64,000 nt of DNA from Ampelocalamus luodianensis (Eukaryota; Streptophyta; Magnoliopsida; Poales; Poaceae), in contig CM070639.1 of assembly GCA_036346255.1 (NCBI GenBank), positions 878,001-942,000 on the forward strand, given 5' to 3'. The translations under genes and the position numbers were made by a program. The notes under the pieces were generated by a model that ran no database searches, was not told the DNA's origin, and worked only from the letters and a program-made list of their open reading frames with translations. Position 1 is the first letter of the stretch, and each line of letters begins with the position of its first letter. This document shows, one piece after another, positions 22,601 through 34,350 of the stretch.

Positions 22601-24982
22601 CTTACCGGTCTTCGAAGAACAGCATCATCCAATTCTTGGGGTTTATTAGTAGCCCCTAAACAAAGAATTTTCATCAACATATGTCGGACCCGGATTTTCA
22701 AAATCCAAATCCTCTGTGAAAACATTGTACTATTTCCTGATTCAGTAGATAGCATTCATATAATACATCACTGAATCAATTCATACACGATATAAACTAA
22801 ATCATATATTAATTTAACACATCAGAGTTTACATAGACCACATCGGGTCAGGTTTTACAGTAAGAGCCAAATAAGCCAAATGATTACATCACAAAAGCAG
22901 CGGAAACTACAGCGGAAGTAAAAGGGGTAGAGCACATTTCTCCGCAGGCAAACGACCAGGGTTGCCCGTGTACGGCCGATATTACCTAAAGACTTGGATA
23001 ATATTGGTTGTACGTAAGTACCGATAGAGTCAACTAGACTGGGGCGAGACCTAGACTAAAAGAACTAAACTACTCTTCATCAGCTCCTTGGCCTTTAACG
23101 TCTGGATCCTCGTAGTATGCATAATGTCCTGGATCCGCGGGTTCTGAAGGGTTGGGGAATTGGGGGAAAAGCGAGAATAAGCACAATTTTCGTGCTCGCG
23201 AGCCAACACACAAGATGCAATAATATACATGCAAGGCTTAACATGGACGGCTCAGGTTGTTTTATTTGCTAAAAGCAACATTTTACAATATCATAATTAG
23301 AAATTTCCTATGACTTAGCATTTTAAATAAATTATATTTTATTAAAGAGAATAATTGTGCAATATTAATAACAGAAGATGTTACCTCCACCTTATACTTA
23401 ATTTTGATTGTGGTTACCTCCACCTATTAACATCACTGGGTACGACGACCTAGGAGAAATCCAATTTCAGGGCTAGGTGAGCCCGACCAGCTTTTCATCC
23501 CACCCACAAAGTTTTATAAATAGAACTAACTCTAGTAAGTTCTCATGTCCGCCTTTGACCGTAGGCACGGCTGTTCAAACAGTTTATTACACTCTTGATA
23601 TGTACACATATTTTCATAGATATGTGAATCAAGGAGAGATCATCACAAGACTTTTACAATGCATCCCTCAGTATTAGTTACACCCGAGAAGGGCTACACT
23701 CATAAAGACCCGTCAACCTTTACCTAGACCCCTCTTGCGCCCTCTTAAATGACTTTCATCAGGCACCGACCCTTCACGCAAGGCTTACTGTGACATGGTC
23801 ATCTACCCGTGCAACTCAGATGCGGATGGATACAAATTATTTAGTCAGGTCAACATAATAGACTTGTGGTTGCACTGTTATACATTGAGAGGTCATCACA
23901 GGATTAAGTCCTTAAGGTTATCTGTGTGGTTCATTCTACATACCAACCACAAACCAACATTCCTTGGCCGCATTAGCACCCATCATCATACCCTCCATCA
24001 TCCCATCCGTCTAGACAGTAACATCAAGTTATTAGGGTTTTTGAGGAGGAAAAATACGTTAACTCAACCATCTCAGTCATTTACCCACAATGACTGCTCA
24101 AATCCGACTTCATGATTTTAAGAGATGATGATTATGGCATTTAATGTCCTAGTACTTAAGCAAGACTAGCATGTCGCTTAAGTATAATCTATAACTAGTA
24201 TAGTTACCATATAATTACTAGGGTGATAAGGATTTATGGATTCAATTGTCAAAGGATGCTATAATAATTAATTAATTGTCAAATTGGTATTTAACTACCT
24301 TAAGATTTAATATACATTTGCATAAAGAATTAAAACATGCAATTTAGTATTTTAAAGGAATATAATTTGCATAAAATGTAGGTTCAATATGATCAAAGTA
24401 TTGACTCGCTTGGGTTAAAGGTAAGAGAGTCTTGATAATCTTGAGCTTGATCAAGTTGGAGATCTCCTGCTTCTTCGAACTCTATCGGACGAACGTACTG
24501 GAAAAACGGAATCAACAAGCAAAGAGAGTAAATAAATACACAAGAAATAACAAACGAACTCCAAATTAAGCAAGAACACTACCATTAGCAAGATCTTGAA
24601 TTTACAAAATTTTAGAAATAAGTTCCATAATTTTTGGTGTTATAACGAAGGAGAACAGAATTTTTGAAGCTTTGCTTTTGAATTAAATCAAGAAAATAAG
24701 GAGGGAGAGAGAAAATGGCCCACTGACATCTGGGCCCCACTGAATAGTGCTTGGTCTATGTGTGCAGTGCATGGAAAGGTCGGTCAACATGCACTGTGCA
24801 CCGGTCCACGGGGATAGCAAAACCGCGGGGCCCACTTGTCAGCCGAAGGGGAGGAAATCGGGGTTAAAGCCTTCATTTACTGTGCTCTTTGCCCCACATG
24901 GCAGTGAGTCAAGGCAGCTTTCAGACATCACTTAAATAAGCAAATGATTGCTTTAGCATTAAATGATGAAGGTTTTCCCTAA

Positions 24983-25295
24983 GGCCATGTACAATGGGAT
25001 GATGTAAGCTGTCTATAAGCATTACCACATAGGATTTTTGATGATGTGGAGGAAAGAGAGTGAAGAAAGAGAAAGTTGCTGTCTATAGTTTGATAGTCGA
25101 CTGCAGCATCAAACCCAAGAAACTATCGACGGCTTTACCACATAGGATTTTTTAGATCCATGAAAGCATTAAATGATTGTGTGATCTATATAGACAACTA
25201 AAAAGACAACCCATCAGATGAATTGCCTTTATATTGTTTATAAGTGACGTGGATGGTTGTTATAGAGATGAAATGCTCATACCATCAGATACGCC
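24983..25295. mobile_element. Tourist-like (PIF/Harbinger) MITE
   Basis: The element is flanked by TAA (24980-24982 and 25296-25298), the PIF/Harbinger target duplication. It begins GGCCATGTACAATGG, and its other end, reverse-complemented, begins GGCGTATCTGATGG, an imperfect terminal inverted repeat. At 313 bp and without coding capacity it fits a MITE. It is nested within the LTR-like insertion. Confidence 0.6.
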
Positions 25296-25309
25296 TAATG
25301 ATATTGATT

Positions 25310-26330
25310 AGGGGGGATTAAAGATGGTGAACAGTTCTAGTCTTAACTCGACAGCATAGGGGCTCTCTGGAGCTTGGCTGCTTGGGCTCGCCACCGGTGG
25401 AGGCGTCCAAGGCGGCGGCCGACCAAGACCAAAACAGGTTGCTTGTGGGGAGGCGGAGCTGTTGACGGTGGTGGCGCACCAGGAGGATCACCGGAGTGGC
25501 GGCGGGACTAAGGTGGGCGGCGGCGGCGCTACGGGTGGCGCGGCAATCCGGCGATGGGGTGGTCCGGGGGAGAAAATGGTGGGAGCACCAGCTAGGGCGT
25601 GATGCGGTGGGCTCATCGGGACCAAGAACGGGGTCGGAGGTGGTTGGTGGAGGGAGATCGACGGCGGGGAAGGTTGCGGCTGTAGTTGGAGAAGAATGCC
25701 GATTGCGGGCGCGACGATGAACCAAACTTCAATCCGGCCAGGAGATAGCTTCCTTGTCCTCGGGGACGCACGGTGACGGGGGTGGTGCAGCGAGGAGGTT
25801 GCCAGAGCGGCTGATCGGCGGTGGAGCGGCACGGCCGAAAAGAGAGCGCGTCGGTTTTCTTCGGTGGAGCTCGCGTAGTCCCGAGGTGGCAGGTGAGTGA
25901 AGCGGCTGAGCGACGATGGAACAAGGTGGTGGCAAGAGTGCTGGAGTCAAGGAGCAGGTGCGGGGGGAGAAAATGCGGCGCATAGGGCGGCGACTTGCGC
26001 GGGTTGAGCAGATGGTGCTGCAGACGGGCGACAAGACGGGGCGGCGCGGCCACGGGCGGGCTCTGCGCACGCATGGGCAAGGGTGGGTCGGCACCGACAT
26101 CACGGCGTAGACCAGGGAGGCCGGGGCAGGCGCTGGCGAGCAGGTGGGTGGCGCAAGCGCGCGCGTGCGCTACGCTGCGCGCGGCAGGGTGCTGACCGGG
26201 CGGCGTGGGCGTGCTCTGGGGCGTGACCCGGCGCCTGGGGGCGTTGGGGAGGCCAAGGGGAGCTGGGCCGGGCCAAGGGAGGGGAGAAACGGGCTGAGCC
26301 CAAGGAGGAGAGAATGGGCCGAGCCCAAGA
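25310..26330. other. GC-rich part of the LTR-like insertion
   Basis: Long overlapping open frames occur on both strands, caused by very high GC content. None has a recognisable domain. On the - strand the tract would be the transcribed leader or promoter-distal part of the LTR. I do not call a gene. Confidence 0.4.
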
Positions 26331-27320
26331 GGAGGTTTGAATTGAAACATAAATTCAAACTCGAGATTCGAAATAAGGTTTTGAATTTCCAAAACAACAA
26401 ATGGAGAAGCACTATTTACAATCCGAAAACGGACTGTTTCAACATATGCTACATATAATAAAGCAGAGAATTTAGTATTAGCCAGAAAAGATTACTAAAG
26501 GAAAGCTGCTGTTTCCCCTGACTTTTGAACATATACCTAGGTGAGAAAATGTGTCTGCACACATGCATTACAATGAGCGCAAATCATATAGCATTCAGGA
26601 TCACAAACTGTAGTGTCTATAATGCTGGAAAGTGTTTCAGAAATGTCTAAACTGCCAATCCTTAGAAACACGATTTTATCAAACCCGAACTAAGGCTGCT
26701 GATGTAAGAAAAACCATATACTAAGCATTTGGCCTGAGGGTCATTTAGTTGCAACATTCAGATTTTATACGATGAGGGGCAAGAAATAATAACCGAATAA
26801 AAATACTGGATATATCGAATAACAAAACAGAAGCAGTGAAGGAAATCTAAAGGGCATTACATGCCCACAAATTACTGTCCTTATCAAAGAAATGCTTATA
26901 GCACGGGGGTTCAGTATTATATGACTGCGACTAACAGTTGCACACACAATAGCTGTATCATATATTTTCACTAGAATCAAGCATAACACAAAAGCAAACT
27001 GGGATTAAGCAATTAGAGAAAGATAGAGATGCAACCTATAACAATTACTAAATCATCCGGGTTTGAAGTCACCCCATCAAACTGAATGAGGAATTCGGAT
27101 TTCAGCCGCCTGCTAGCGTCATTCTCATCAGCTAACCTTGTAGGCATGACGCTATCAATCTGGACAGTAAGAGGCAGTCACCATAAACAACAAAAAGTAT
27201 CAGACTCCCCTCTTACAATTAAACTGAGAAAGAATCCATTAAAAAATCAGCTGAAGAAAATGCATTTTAAGATCATATATCGACTGAGCTAGAGGAATGC
27301 AGATAACATCTTCGTGCTCA

Positions 27321-27545
27321 CACTACTACAAAACAGGTCATAGTAGACGCCTTATCACAGACGGTTCGTTTTGAAACTATTTTTGATAGGTCATTATCAC
27401 AGACAGTTCGTATTAAGAACTGTCTGTGAAGTATCACGAACCGTCTGTGATACTTCACAGATGGTTCTTAGTACGAACTGTCTGTGATAATGATCTCATC
27501 ACAGACGGTTGGTATTAAGAACCATTTGTGATTTGGATTTTATCA
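27321..27545 (+). mobile_element. CACTA (En/Spm) left terminus with subterminal hairpins
   Basis: CACTACTACAAAA at 27321 is the canonical grass CACTA terminal repeat. It is followed by repeated ACAGACGGTTC/GAACCGTCTGTGA units in both orientations, the usual subterminal arrangement. The arms at 27391-27412 and 27472-27493 are a perfect 22-bp inverted repeat. An inner pair (27423-27437, 27447-27461) is a perfect 15-bp inverted repeat, giving a long hairpin. No TAGTAGTG right end or transposase is seen in the window, so the copy is truncated or its end has decayed. It ends the recognisable AAA-ATPase fragment. Confidence 0.75.
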
Positions 27546-27915
27546 TAACTTGAAATTTTCTTTATTCTTTTTTTTTACTATAATTTGAAATTTTCCTTAC
27601 TCTCTGATTTTACCACAAGTAACACAATGAACCGAGGGTATGGCCTGTGAGTATTTTGGCTTTTTCTAATGTTTCTACTTTGTAGCCGCAGAAGTCCACA
27701 TGGCTGACCACATTTCACGAGCTTTGCAGCTGCACATCACAACGCAGGAAAAAAAAAATAGGAGAAAGGACTAGGGAGCCTCACCGCTCCTCTGGCCGAG
27801 CACCCTGAGCCGCTCCACGCACGACCTGCGATTTCTCAGGGTGACGGCACTTTATCGCTTAAACGATTTTTTTTTTATCATTTTTAATATACTTAAATAC
27901 TAATTATTATATATA
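27546..27915. other. No gene recognised
   Basis: AT-rich sequence with poly-A and poly-T runs. It may be internal sequence of the CACTA-like element, but nothing here confirms that. Confidence 0.3.
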
Positions 27916-28209
27916 TAATTAACTAAGACCTGTGTTCCTAATGACGTGAACGAAATCCATCGAGCACCGCAGTATAATCTGTCTGTCAGCTGGATATGTA
28001 TATAATATTCGACGGTGCGTGTTTCCAGGAGGAATCCGGAAATGCAGCAGGCGGTGACAAGACAAACAGATCATCGACGAGAAAACAAAACAGATATATT
28101 ATCGATCGAGATGAACAATTCTACATGCAATGCATCATGCATGTCCATGTCAAGCAAGTTGCAGCAGCAGCAATATTTGTATGGTGCTGGACGGCTACTT
28201 ATTGACTGA
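27916..28209 (+). repeat. Segmental repeat copy 2 (partner at 10599-10924)
   Basis: This 294-bp tract is the direct-repeat partner of 10599-10924. It keeps the same block order and ends in the same GACTGA. It has a compact GATATATTATCGATCGAGAT where copy 1 has the TA microsatellite. Confidence 0.8.
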
Positions 28210-28940
28210 ATTTTTAGCCGTATTGGTAATTTTTGGATACGTATTTATAGGAATGATCGTCTCTAAAAAAATTTCTTTTTTTTTTTTTTACAAAAATAGA
28301 TATATGCCGCACGGCCGTCATGCGGCACGCGCTATCCGGTTGCCACATCACCCGCTGCCATATGACCACCGTGCGGTGACGCTACCGGCCACCACGTCAC
28401 CCGGAATTAGGGTTTCTATGATGTCTGTAGAAATGTTAAAATATAGCAAATGCGTTAAAAAATTACGAAATTTTATGTGGAACCTCCCAACACAGTGTAC
28501 ATACTTGTGTAAATTTTTCATAATTTATTCGTCCTGAATTTTTCTCGCCACTTGGAAAATGGCGGGGTCCGGTTCTCCGAAGAAACAAAAATCAGGAAAA
28601 AAAACCACTAGCTGTCGTTGGGAGATGCTTCAAAGCCTAGGCCCCCAGGCCCCTCCCCTAATCCCACCGCATGTCCTCCCTCCTCCGCACATCTGTCACC
28701 TCGTCCAGAATTCCTAGCGCCAACGCCGCGGCTCCTCTTTTGCTCGGCTATAAAACTGGACTCTCGCAGTCGCTCTTCGCTCATCTCAATTGTGTTTCGA
28801 TTCTCGTTCTGGCGCTCGTCGCTGAGAACTCAAAGAACGTAACATAATTAATTTTAATGGAAGATTAAGTATTTGCTTGCTTCTCGTCGCTCGGCATTTT
28901 TTGATTGCTTTCTCCTGAAGGGAAGGTAATTTGTCGGATG
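28210..28940. other. No gene recognised; probable MULE 5' region
   Basis: A GC-rich block (28295-28410) has a short inverted repeat TGCCGCA...TGCGGCA. The rest has no domain. By position it may be the terminal and leader region of the MULE whose transposase starts near 29734, but I could not identify a terminal inverted repeat. Confidence 0.35.
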
Positions 28941-29330
28941 CTTTTGTCGTTATTACCGTAGTTGTAATTAGTTAGTTTACTGGTAATCAACTAGTCGTAA
29001 TAAGTTAGTTTAATGGTAATTAATTAGTCGTAATTAGTTAGTTTATTGGTAATTAATTAGTTTAGTTGTAATTAATTAGTTGCAATTAGTTTAGTAGTCA
29101 TCATTAGGGCATATTAAATTAGTGGAAATGAAGTACTAGTAATTTATTTAGTAGTAATTAATTAGTCGTAATTAGTTAGTTTAGAGGTAATTAATCAGTC
29201 GTAATTAGTAAGTTTAGTGGTAATTACTTACTTTGCTAGTAATAAATTAGTTTAGTGGTAATAAATTAGTCCTAATTAGTTTAGTGGTTACAGTTTGGCA
29301 TATTAAATTAGTCATAAATAGTCGTAATTC
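28941..29330. repeat. AT-rich degenerate tandem repeat (about 33-bp unit)
   Basis: Many imperfect units are built on GTAATTAATTAGTCGTAATTAGTTAGTTTAGTG-type words, for example TAATTAGTTAGTTTA and GGTAATTAATTAG. Scattered units continue to about 29520. The array lies in the untranslated region upstream of the MULE transposase frame. Confidence 0.75.
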
Positions 29331-29733
29331 TTGTCCAGGTAGAGACGTGCGTCAATAATTGTGACATATGGAACCAAAGCGGCATGCAATTTGTCGTCAT
29401 TGTTTGTTATATCGCGTACCGCAGATATTAGATTAGTTGTAATAGTTTAGTGGTAATTAAGCAATCATAATTAGTTTAGTGGTGTTCAGTCTGGTATATT
29501 AAATTAGTAGAAATGAACTACTCGTAAGTAATTAAGTGGCAATGAACATGTGCTTTAATAGTTGTAAGCACGGTAGTAATGAATTACCAACAATTTTTTG
29601 AAAATTTTGGTAATTAAATAATTATTCGTATTTAATTACACATATGTGATCCATCAGTTGCGTGCAATCTGTCGTATTTATTTACACATATGTACTGTGG
29701 ATGGGGTTGTTGTGGCTTTAGGTAATTTCGAAC

Positions 29734-31445
29734 ATGCAAGACTTGTATGTGTTTTATAGCGATGGTCTCGTACAGGCCAGACCCGATAGGTTGGACCTGT
29801 CGAGATACCAGTACAAGGTGGTCCGAGCGGAGGGGCTTGATGTGATGACTATTCACGAGCTTCAAAGCTGCATCCGGAGGGAGTTCGGCATGAAGGCAAC
29901 GACGAAGAAAGTTGTGATCGAGGGGATCACATGCACGAATAATGTGTGGGAGCTCGTCAAGGTGAATAGAAGCATAGCATGGAGGTAGTACATGTAGATT
30001 GCCTCCCTGCCCGAGGTGGCCATTCACGAGAAGCCGATGATGTACATGAATTTCGTACGCAGGACACTCGAAAACCTTGATGATGTTGGGGCCTCTACAA
30101 GTGGGCAAGCACAACCCGAGCGTGAAGACAGCAGCACGAAATGTGCTGTCTCGGAGGGAAGACTCGTGCATAATTTTGTGCAAAATGAGAGGGCGGAATC
30201 ATGATGGTCGACTCGCATTGACTGCCACGAGTATCTACCAGGCCAGGCTCTCGGGTTAGAGTCCGACGAGGATGCACACCAGCCCGGTGGCCCAACCGGG
30301 GGAATTGTGTCATCGGATGTGCCTTACGTGGTATCGAGACTTGATGATATCACGGTGCGTTCGCTCGTACTACCGCAAGAAGAAGGCTCCCACTAGGGGT
30401 TTGTTGCCAACACCCTCTTAGTTAGGCAGCGCTTCCTCAACAAGGAGGCCAAGCAACAAGCTATAGCACGGTATACCTTGTCCATCAGTCATGCTAAGTG
30501 CACCAGTCCAACCCAGGAAAGTATGTAGTGAAGTGCGTACTAGAAGGCTACCCTGGCAAGGTCAGCGCTCACCGAGCAAAGATCTTCGTCTCAGTTTTTA
30601 CGATCAAGGCGCTGATCGAATACACTTGCGAGCTTAGCGAGCCGTTGCGATAGCATCAGAACGTGACTTTCACATATGTTGCAAGCCTCATCAGGCACCT
30701 AGTTGAGGCGGACGTGTCTGTCTCCCCCCAAGATACTCATGTCGGAAGTTGCCAACCAGGTTGGCTATCCAGTCAGCTACAGCAAGATCCGACAAGCCAA
30801 GCAGAAGGTCATCGAGTCCATGTACGAGACATACGAAGAGCTGTACAATCTTGTGCCGAGTTTGCTTCACCAGATTACCGAATCAAAACCCCACACATAC
30901 ATAAAAAAGATTAACCATGAAGATGCCCGCGGAGGGCCCAACTGCTTCATACTAGACCGTTCGGGGCTTCCAGTTATGTCGTCCTGTGCTCACAATGGAT
31001 GTCACTTTCTTCACAAAGAGGTACAAGGGTACCATTCTCACCGCGGTAGCGCCCGACGCGAATGACCAGCTTCTTTCAGTGGCATTTGCCATTGTGGAGA
31101 GTGAGAACACATCCAGTTGACTGTGGTTCCTGACAAACGTGAAGACGCGGTCGTGGGAGACCGGTGCAATGTACGCCTTATCATAGACCAGAATGCTGGG
31201 TTGTTGACGGCCATCAACACCATGTAGCACGGGATGGAACCCCTAAACCAGTGGAATGACATGCAATCCAGGTGGTGCATGAGGCATGTTGCATCTAACT
31301 TGTTCACGTGGCTCCGCAGCTAGGAGGTTATGAAGACGTTCAAGGCATTGTGTCTGTAGAACTAGAGGCGGAAGTTTGAGGCCATCTGGACATACCTCGA
31401 ACACCAGACTACGAGGCATACAAGGGAGTACACTCCGGAGGTACT
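29734..31445 (+). pseudogene. MULE (MuDR-like) transposase pseudogene, N-terminal and catalytic part
   Basis: The frame from 29734 encodes the N-terminal domain of MULE transposases (MQDLYVFYSDGLVQ start). The zinc-finger-like pre-catalytic part lies near 30430-30600. A frame with SEVANQVGYPVSYSKIRQAK and YETYEELYNLVPSLLHQI (about 30740-30880) leads into the catalytic core, where GTILTAVAPDANDQLLSVAF and AIVESEN are readable (about 31025-31100). The parts fall in different frames with stops between them. The coding sequence is cut at 31445 by an LTR-like insertion and resumes at 34680. In life the enzyme would cut and move Mutator elements by a DDE mechanism in the nucleus; this copy cannot. 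Confidence 0.85.
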
Positions 31446-33105
31446 TGCCACGCAGGGCTAAAATCACGTCTAGGTCCACGACTACATCCACGACCAGAGT
31501 AAACTTGCAGCGGAAACCAAAATAACTCGTAGCGGCCATACGATATGCCTACAGGCAATCGAGTGGAGGACGCGACCTAGTTCGCATGGTCTTCACGGTA
31601 ATCCTCCTCATAGAACTCGGTGATCTCTGGTTCTTCTTCGACGACTGATCAACAAATGGTGCAAAGCTGTGAGTACATAAAGTACTCAGCAAGTCATAGA
31701 GAATAGTATACAAATAGTATTAATGTAAGGCTTAACAAAGATAGCTTTATGTTTAATTTGCAGAAAAACAGTATTGACAGTAAATACAATAAGTAGATTG
31801 AAGGCACAGTTTGAAAGATTAATACTTAAGTAAGCAAGTTTCTTTGAAACACTCGTGAACACCCTGTTCACTTTCCAAACCACTCGTGAACACTGTGTTC
31901 ACTTCCTAAACCACTCGTGTCCAACCAAGACAATATTTTTGAGAAAATCTACCCCTCGTGTGAAATCATCAGGCATTGTCCATAACTGGGAACACGGCTA
32001 TTCAAATAGTTTTACACTCTGCAGAGGTTGTACAATTTTACCCACATGACATGACTTCTCTAGTTTGTTTGGCATCCATCGATACCACCGCTCACTACCT
32101 TAGGTAAGTAGTCTAGAGCACGTGACAAGACTTTTACAAAGGTCTGTCTTGACTTGGTTCTGTCTGCTAAGGTTTCGCCATTCTGGACCCTCTCTTGCGC
32201 CATGTGAATCCATCTGTAAACTCGGAGATCACACCACCACAACAGAACTAAATTAAAACATTGCTAATTAGTTGGCCAGGTCCACCCCATCCTAGACATG
32301 TGGTTGCATAGTATGGTCCAAATCAATAGCGCACAAAGTTAAGTCCTTAGTGGTTGCTCAGGCGAGACTTTCTGCATCCCAATGTGCTTCCTACACCCAC
32401 CTTTGCCACCGACCACTCACCCGAGCATAAATCATTTTCATTCAACCAGGCCAAATGGCAACCCTTGCCATGACACAACTTTTAACAATAGTGGTCGCGC
32501 CACAATTCCATATATTATTAAGTCAAATTTATCATCATTGAATCATATGATCGAGAGACCATCGCATAACTAAAGCATGACTAAGCATAATACGCACCCA
32601 TGTTGGTATTACAATAATATCCATCTAAGATTACCCAACATATGGTGTCCAAGGGTACATGCCAACATGTCGTTCACAATCATTCAAGGAGTCATACTGC
32701 CAATAACTATTCTCGAAACTATTTTTATACAACTAGCCATGCATGTTGATATAAAACAATATAATTTTATAAACTGGGTACGACATGATCAAAGGTCTAC
32801 GACTTGCCTTAGTTGAAGGCTTGAGTTGCTTCGGCAGACGATTCTGGAATTTCTTCAGAGAAGCCGGAATCTTCGTTGAAGTGTTGAGATGCGTTGGTCA
32901 TTTGGTCCAAGAATTCTTCGGAAACGCTGGAATCTATATGAGCGAAAAGAACCAAATAAATAAGACAAATCCAAATAAAATCCAAAAATTACCAAACTAG
33001 AACCAAATAAAAGTTACTGAATTTAGAAGAAGTTAGGGACTTGAATCACTCGATTCGGAGCTCGAACGAAGGAGAACGAGCTCTCGGAAGTTTTGAAATC
33101 ACAAG

Positions 33106-33290
33106 GTCGAAAGGAGGCTCGACTACCTGGTCGGAATGGGGCTCGACTACAGGTGGTCGGAAGGAGACTCGACTACCTGGTCGGAAGGGGGCTTGACTGC
33201 AGGTGGTCGGAAGGAGGTTTGGCTACCTGGTTAGAAGGGGGTTCGATTACAGGTGGTCGGAAGGAGGTTTGACTATAGGTGGTCAGAAGG
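33106..33290. repeat. Tandem array 1 in the LTR-like insertion
   Basis: Units of about 25 and 51 bp are built on GGTCGGAAGGAGGCTCGACTAC. They alternate ACCTGG and AGGTGG joins. Related GATTCGACTGCTCGACGC units continue to about 33390. Confidence 0.85.
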
Positions 33291-34003
33291 ACAAAGCTGG
33301 ATTCGACTACTCAATGTGGTCGAAAGAAAGAAGGATTCGACTGCTCGACGCAGCCGAAAGAAGAAAGAAGGATTCGACTGCTCGACGCGGCCGAAAGAAC
33401 ACGAGAGAGAACAGGGCATGGAAAACTCACCAGGACTGAGCGAGAGGCCGGAGGAGGTCAACGGACTGTGAACGGTGGCGGTGAAACTCGCAGTTGAAAG
33501 CAAAGGACGACGGCGGTGAAGGGGTCAGCCGGGACTGACGGAGAAGAGGAAAAGCGGTAACTCTTGCGAAACAAAACTAAAATAGAGTTAGGATATTGCT
33601 TCAAGGAGCTCTGGGGCATAAATTGACGGGAGGGTTTAAACTCGGAGCATGGGGCTTCGGGCAAACCACAACAATAAGAGCGAGGGAGGAAGAGTTGGGT
33701 GCATGTGGTGCTTACCTAAATAGGCGAAGGTGGCACACGGTTTGACGAGGAGGAAGGTGGTTCAACCGTCGGCAGGAGAAGCTTGACAGCGACGCTAGAG
33801 GCGGTGGCATGAGATCTAGCCGGCAGCGGCGAAACTCGAAGCACGGCGAAACGGGACGAAAGAAAGAGGGAGAGTTGAAAGCTGAGGGGAAAACAAGAAG
33901 GCAAAGGCTCCTTGGTGCTCTGTTTATAGAGGAAGGAGGAGAACTAGATGACAAGATGGAGTGGTCGGAAAAGGGGAGGAAAAACACGGCGGGGCGGAGA
34001 CAA

Positions 34004-34185
34004 CAGTATTTAATGCGCACGTCGCTGTGGAGACAACGGCATTTAATGCCCATGTCGCTGAGGAAAAAGAGGGAGAAAAACGCATCGAGGTGGAGACAAC
34101 GACATTTAATGTGCATGTCGCTACGGAGACGACGACATTTAATACCCACGTCACTGAGGAAAAAGAGGGAGGAAAGAGAAGGTGA
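34004..34185. repeat. Tandem array 2 in the LTR-like insertion
   Basis: Units share GGAGACAACGACATTTAATG then CATGTCGCT, and a longer period of about 105 bp includes GAGGAAAAAGAGGGAG. Roughly four short units and two long units are visible. Confidence 0.85.
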
Positions 34186-34203
34186 GCAGGGGACTGACAG
34201 GCG

Positions 34204-34350
34204 GTGCTGGTCGAAACCGAGAGGCTGGTTGAAACCGAAAGACTGGTCGAAACCGAAGGGCTGGTCGAGACCAAAAGATTGGTTGAGACCGAAAGGCTGG
34301 TCAAGACCGAAAGATTGATTGAAATCGAAGGGCTGGTCAAAACCGAGAGG
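34204..34350. repeat. Tandem array 3: 18-bp repeat encoding LVETER-like hexapeptides
   Basis: About eight 18-bp units of CTGGTCGAAACCGAAAGG run without a gap. Because 18 is a multiple of three, the + strand reads a hexapeptide repeat (LVETER, LVKTER). The repeat lies in an LTR and there is no start or domain context, so it is not called as a gene. Confidence 0.9.

Larger units (their letters stand above)
22764..26453 (-). mobile_element. LTR-like insertion (solo LTR) in the AAA-ATPase intron
   Basis: Flanking TATAA at 22759-22763 and 26454-26458 is a candidate 5-bp target duplication. The right end reads GCTACA, so on the - strand it begins TGTAGC. The left end begins TACATC, one change from the expected TG. 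Internal composition (AT-rich left part, GC-rich 25.3-26.3 kb part with GGGCCGAGCCC tracts) parallels the elements at 31.4-34.7 and 55.1-57.1 kb. No gag or pol is present, so a large solo LTR is the favoured interpretation. The boundaries are less certain than for the other insertions. Confidence 0.5.
22606..27159 (-). pseudogene. Spastin-like AAA ATPase gene fragment, two exons (27159-27036, 22655-22606)
   Basis: Exon A (124 bp) starts after a TGTCCAG acceptor, encodes IDSVMPTRLADENDASRRLK followed by SEFLIQFDGVTSNPDDLVIV, and ends at a GTTGC donor. Exon B (50 bp) follows a TTTGTTTAG acceptor, encodes ATNKPQELDDAVLRR, and ends at GTAAG. The phases fit (ATA-G / GG). Together they cover the part of a spastin/fidgetin-type AAA domain from just after Walker B through sensor 1 (ATNKP) and the arginine finger (LRR). 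The residue after LRR is Pro where this family normally has Leu. The intron carries a 3.7-kb LTR-like insertion. Walker A and B exons and all downstream exons are absent from the window. It is a captured or decayed fragment, unless the gene continues in a rearranged form elsewhere. Confidence 0.82.

Noticed and set aside
25488..26392. Proline/arginine-rich frames in the GC-rich part of the 22.8-26.5 kb insertion
   Set aside because: They lie within a repeat, on both strands at once, with low-complexity composition and no domain.
33106..34350. CRISPR array
   Set aside because: The repeats are contiguous or differ in length, with no unique spacers of regular size, and the context is a plant LTR-like element.
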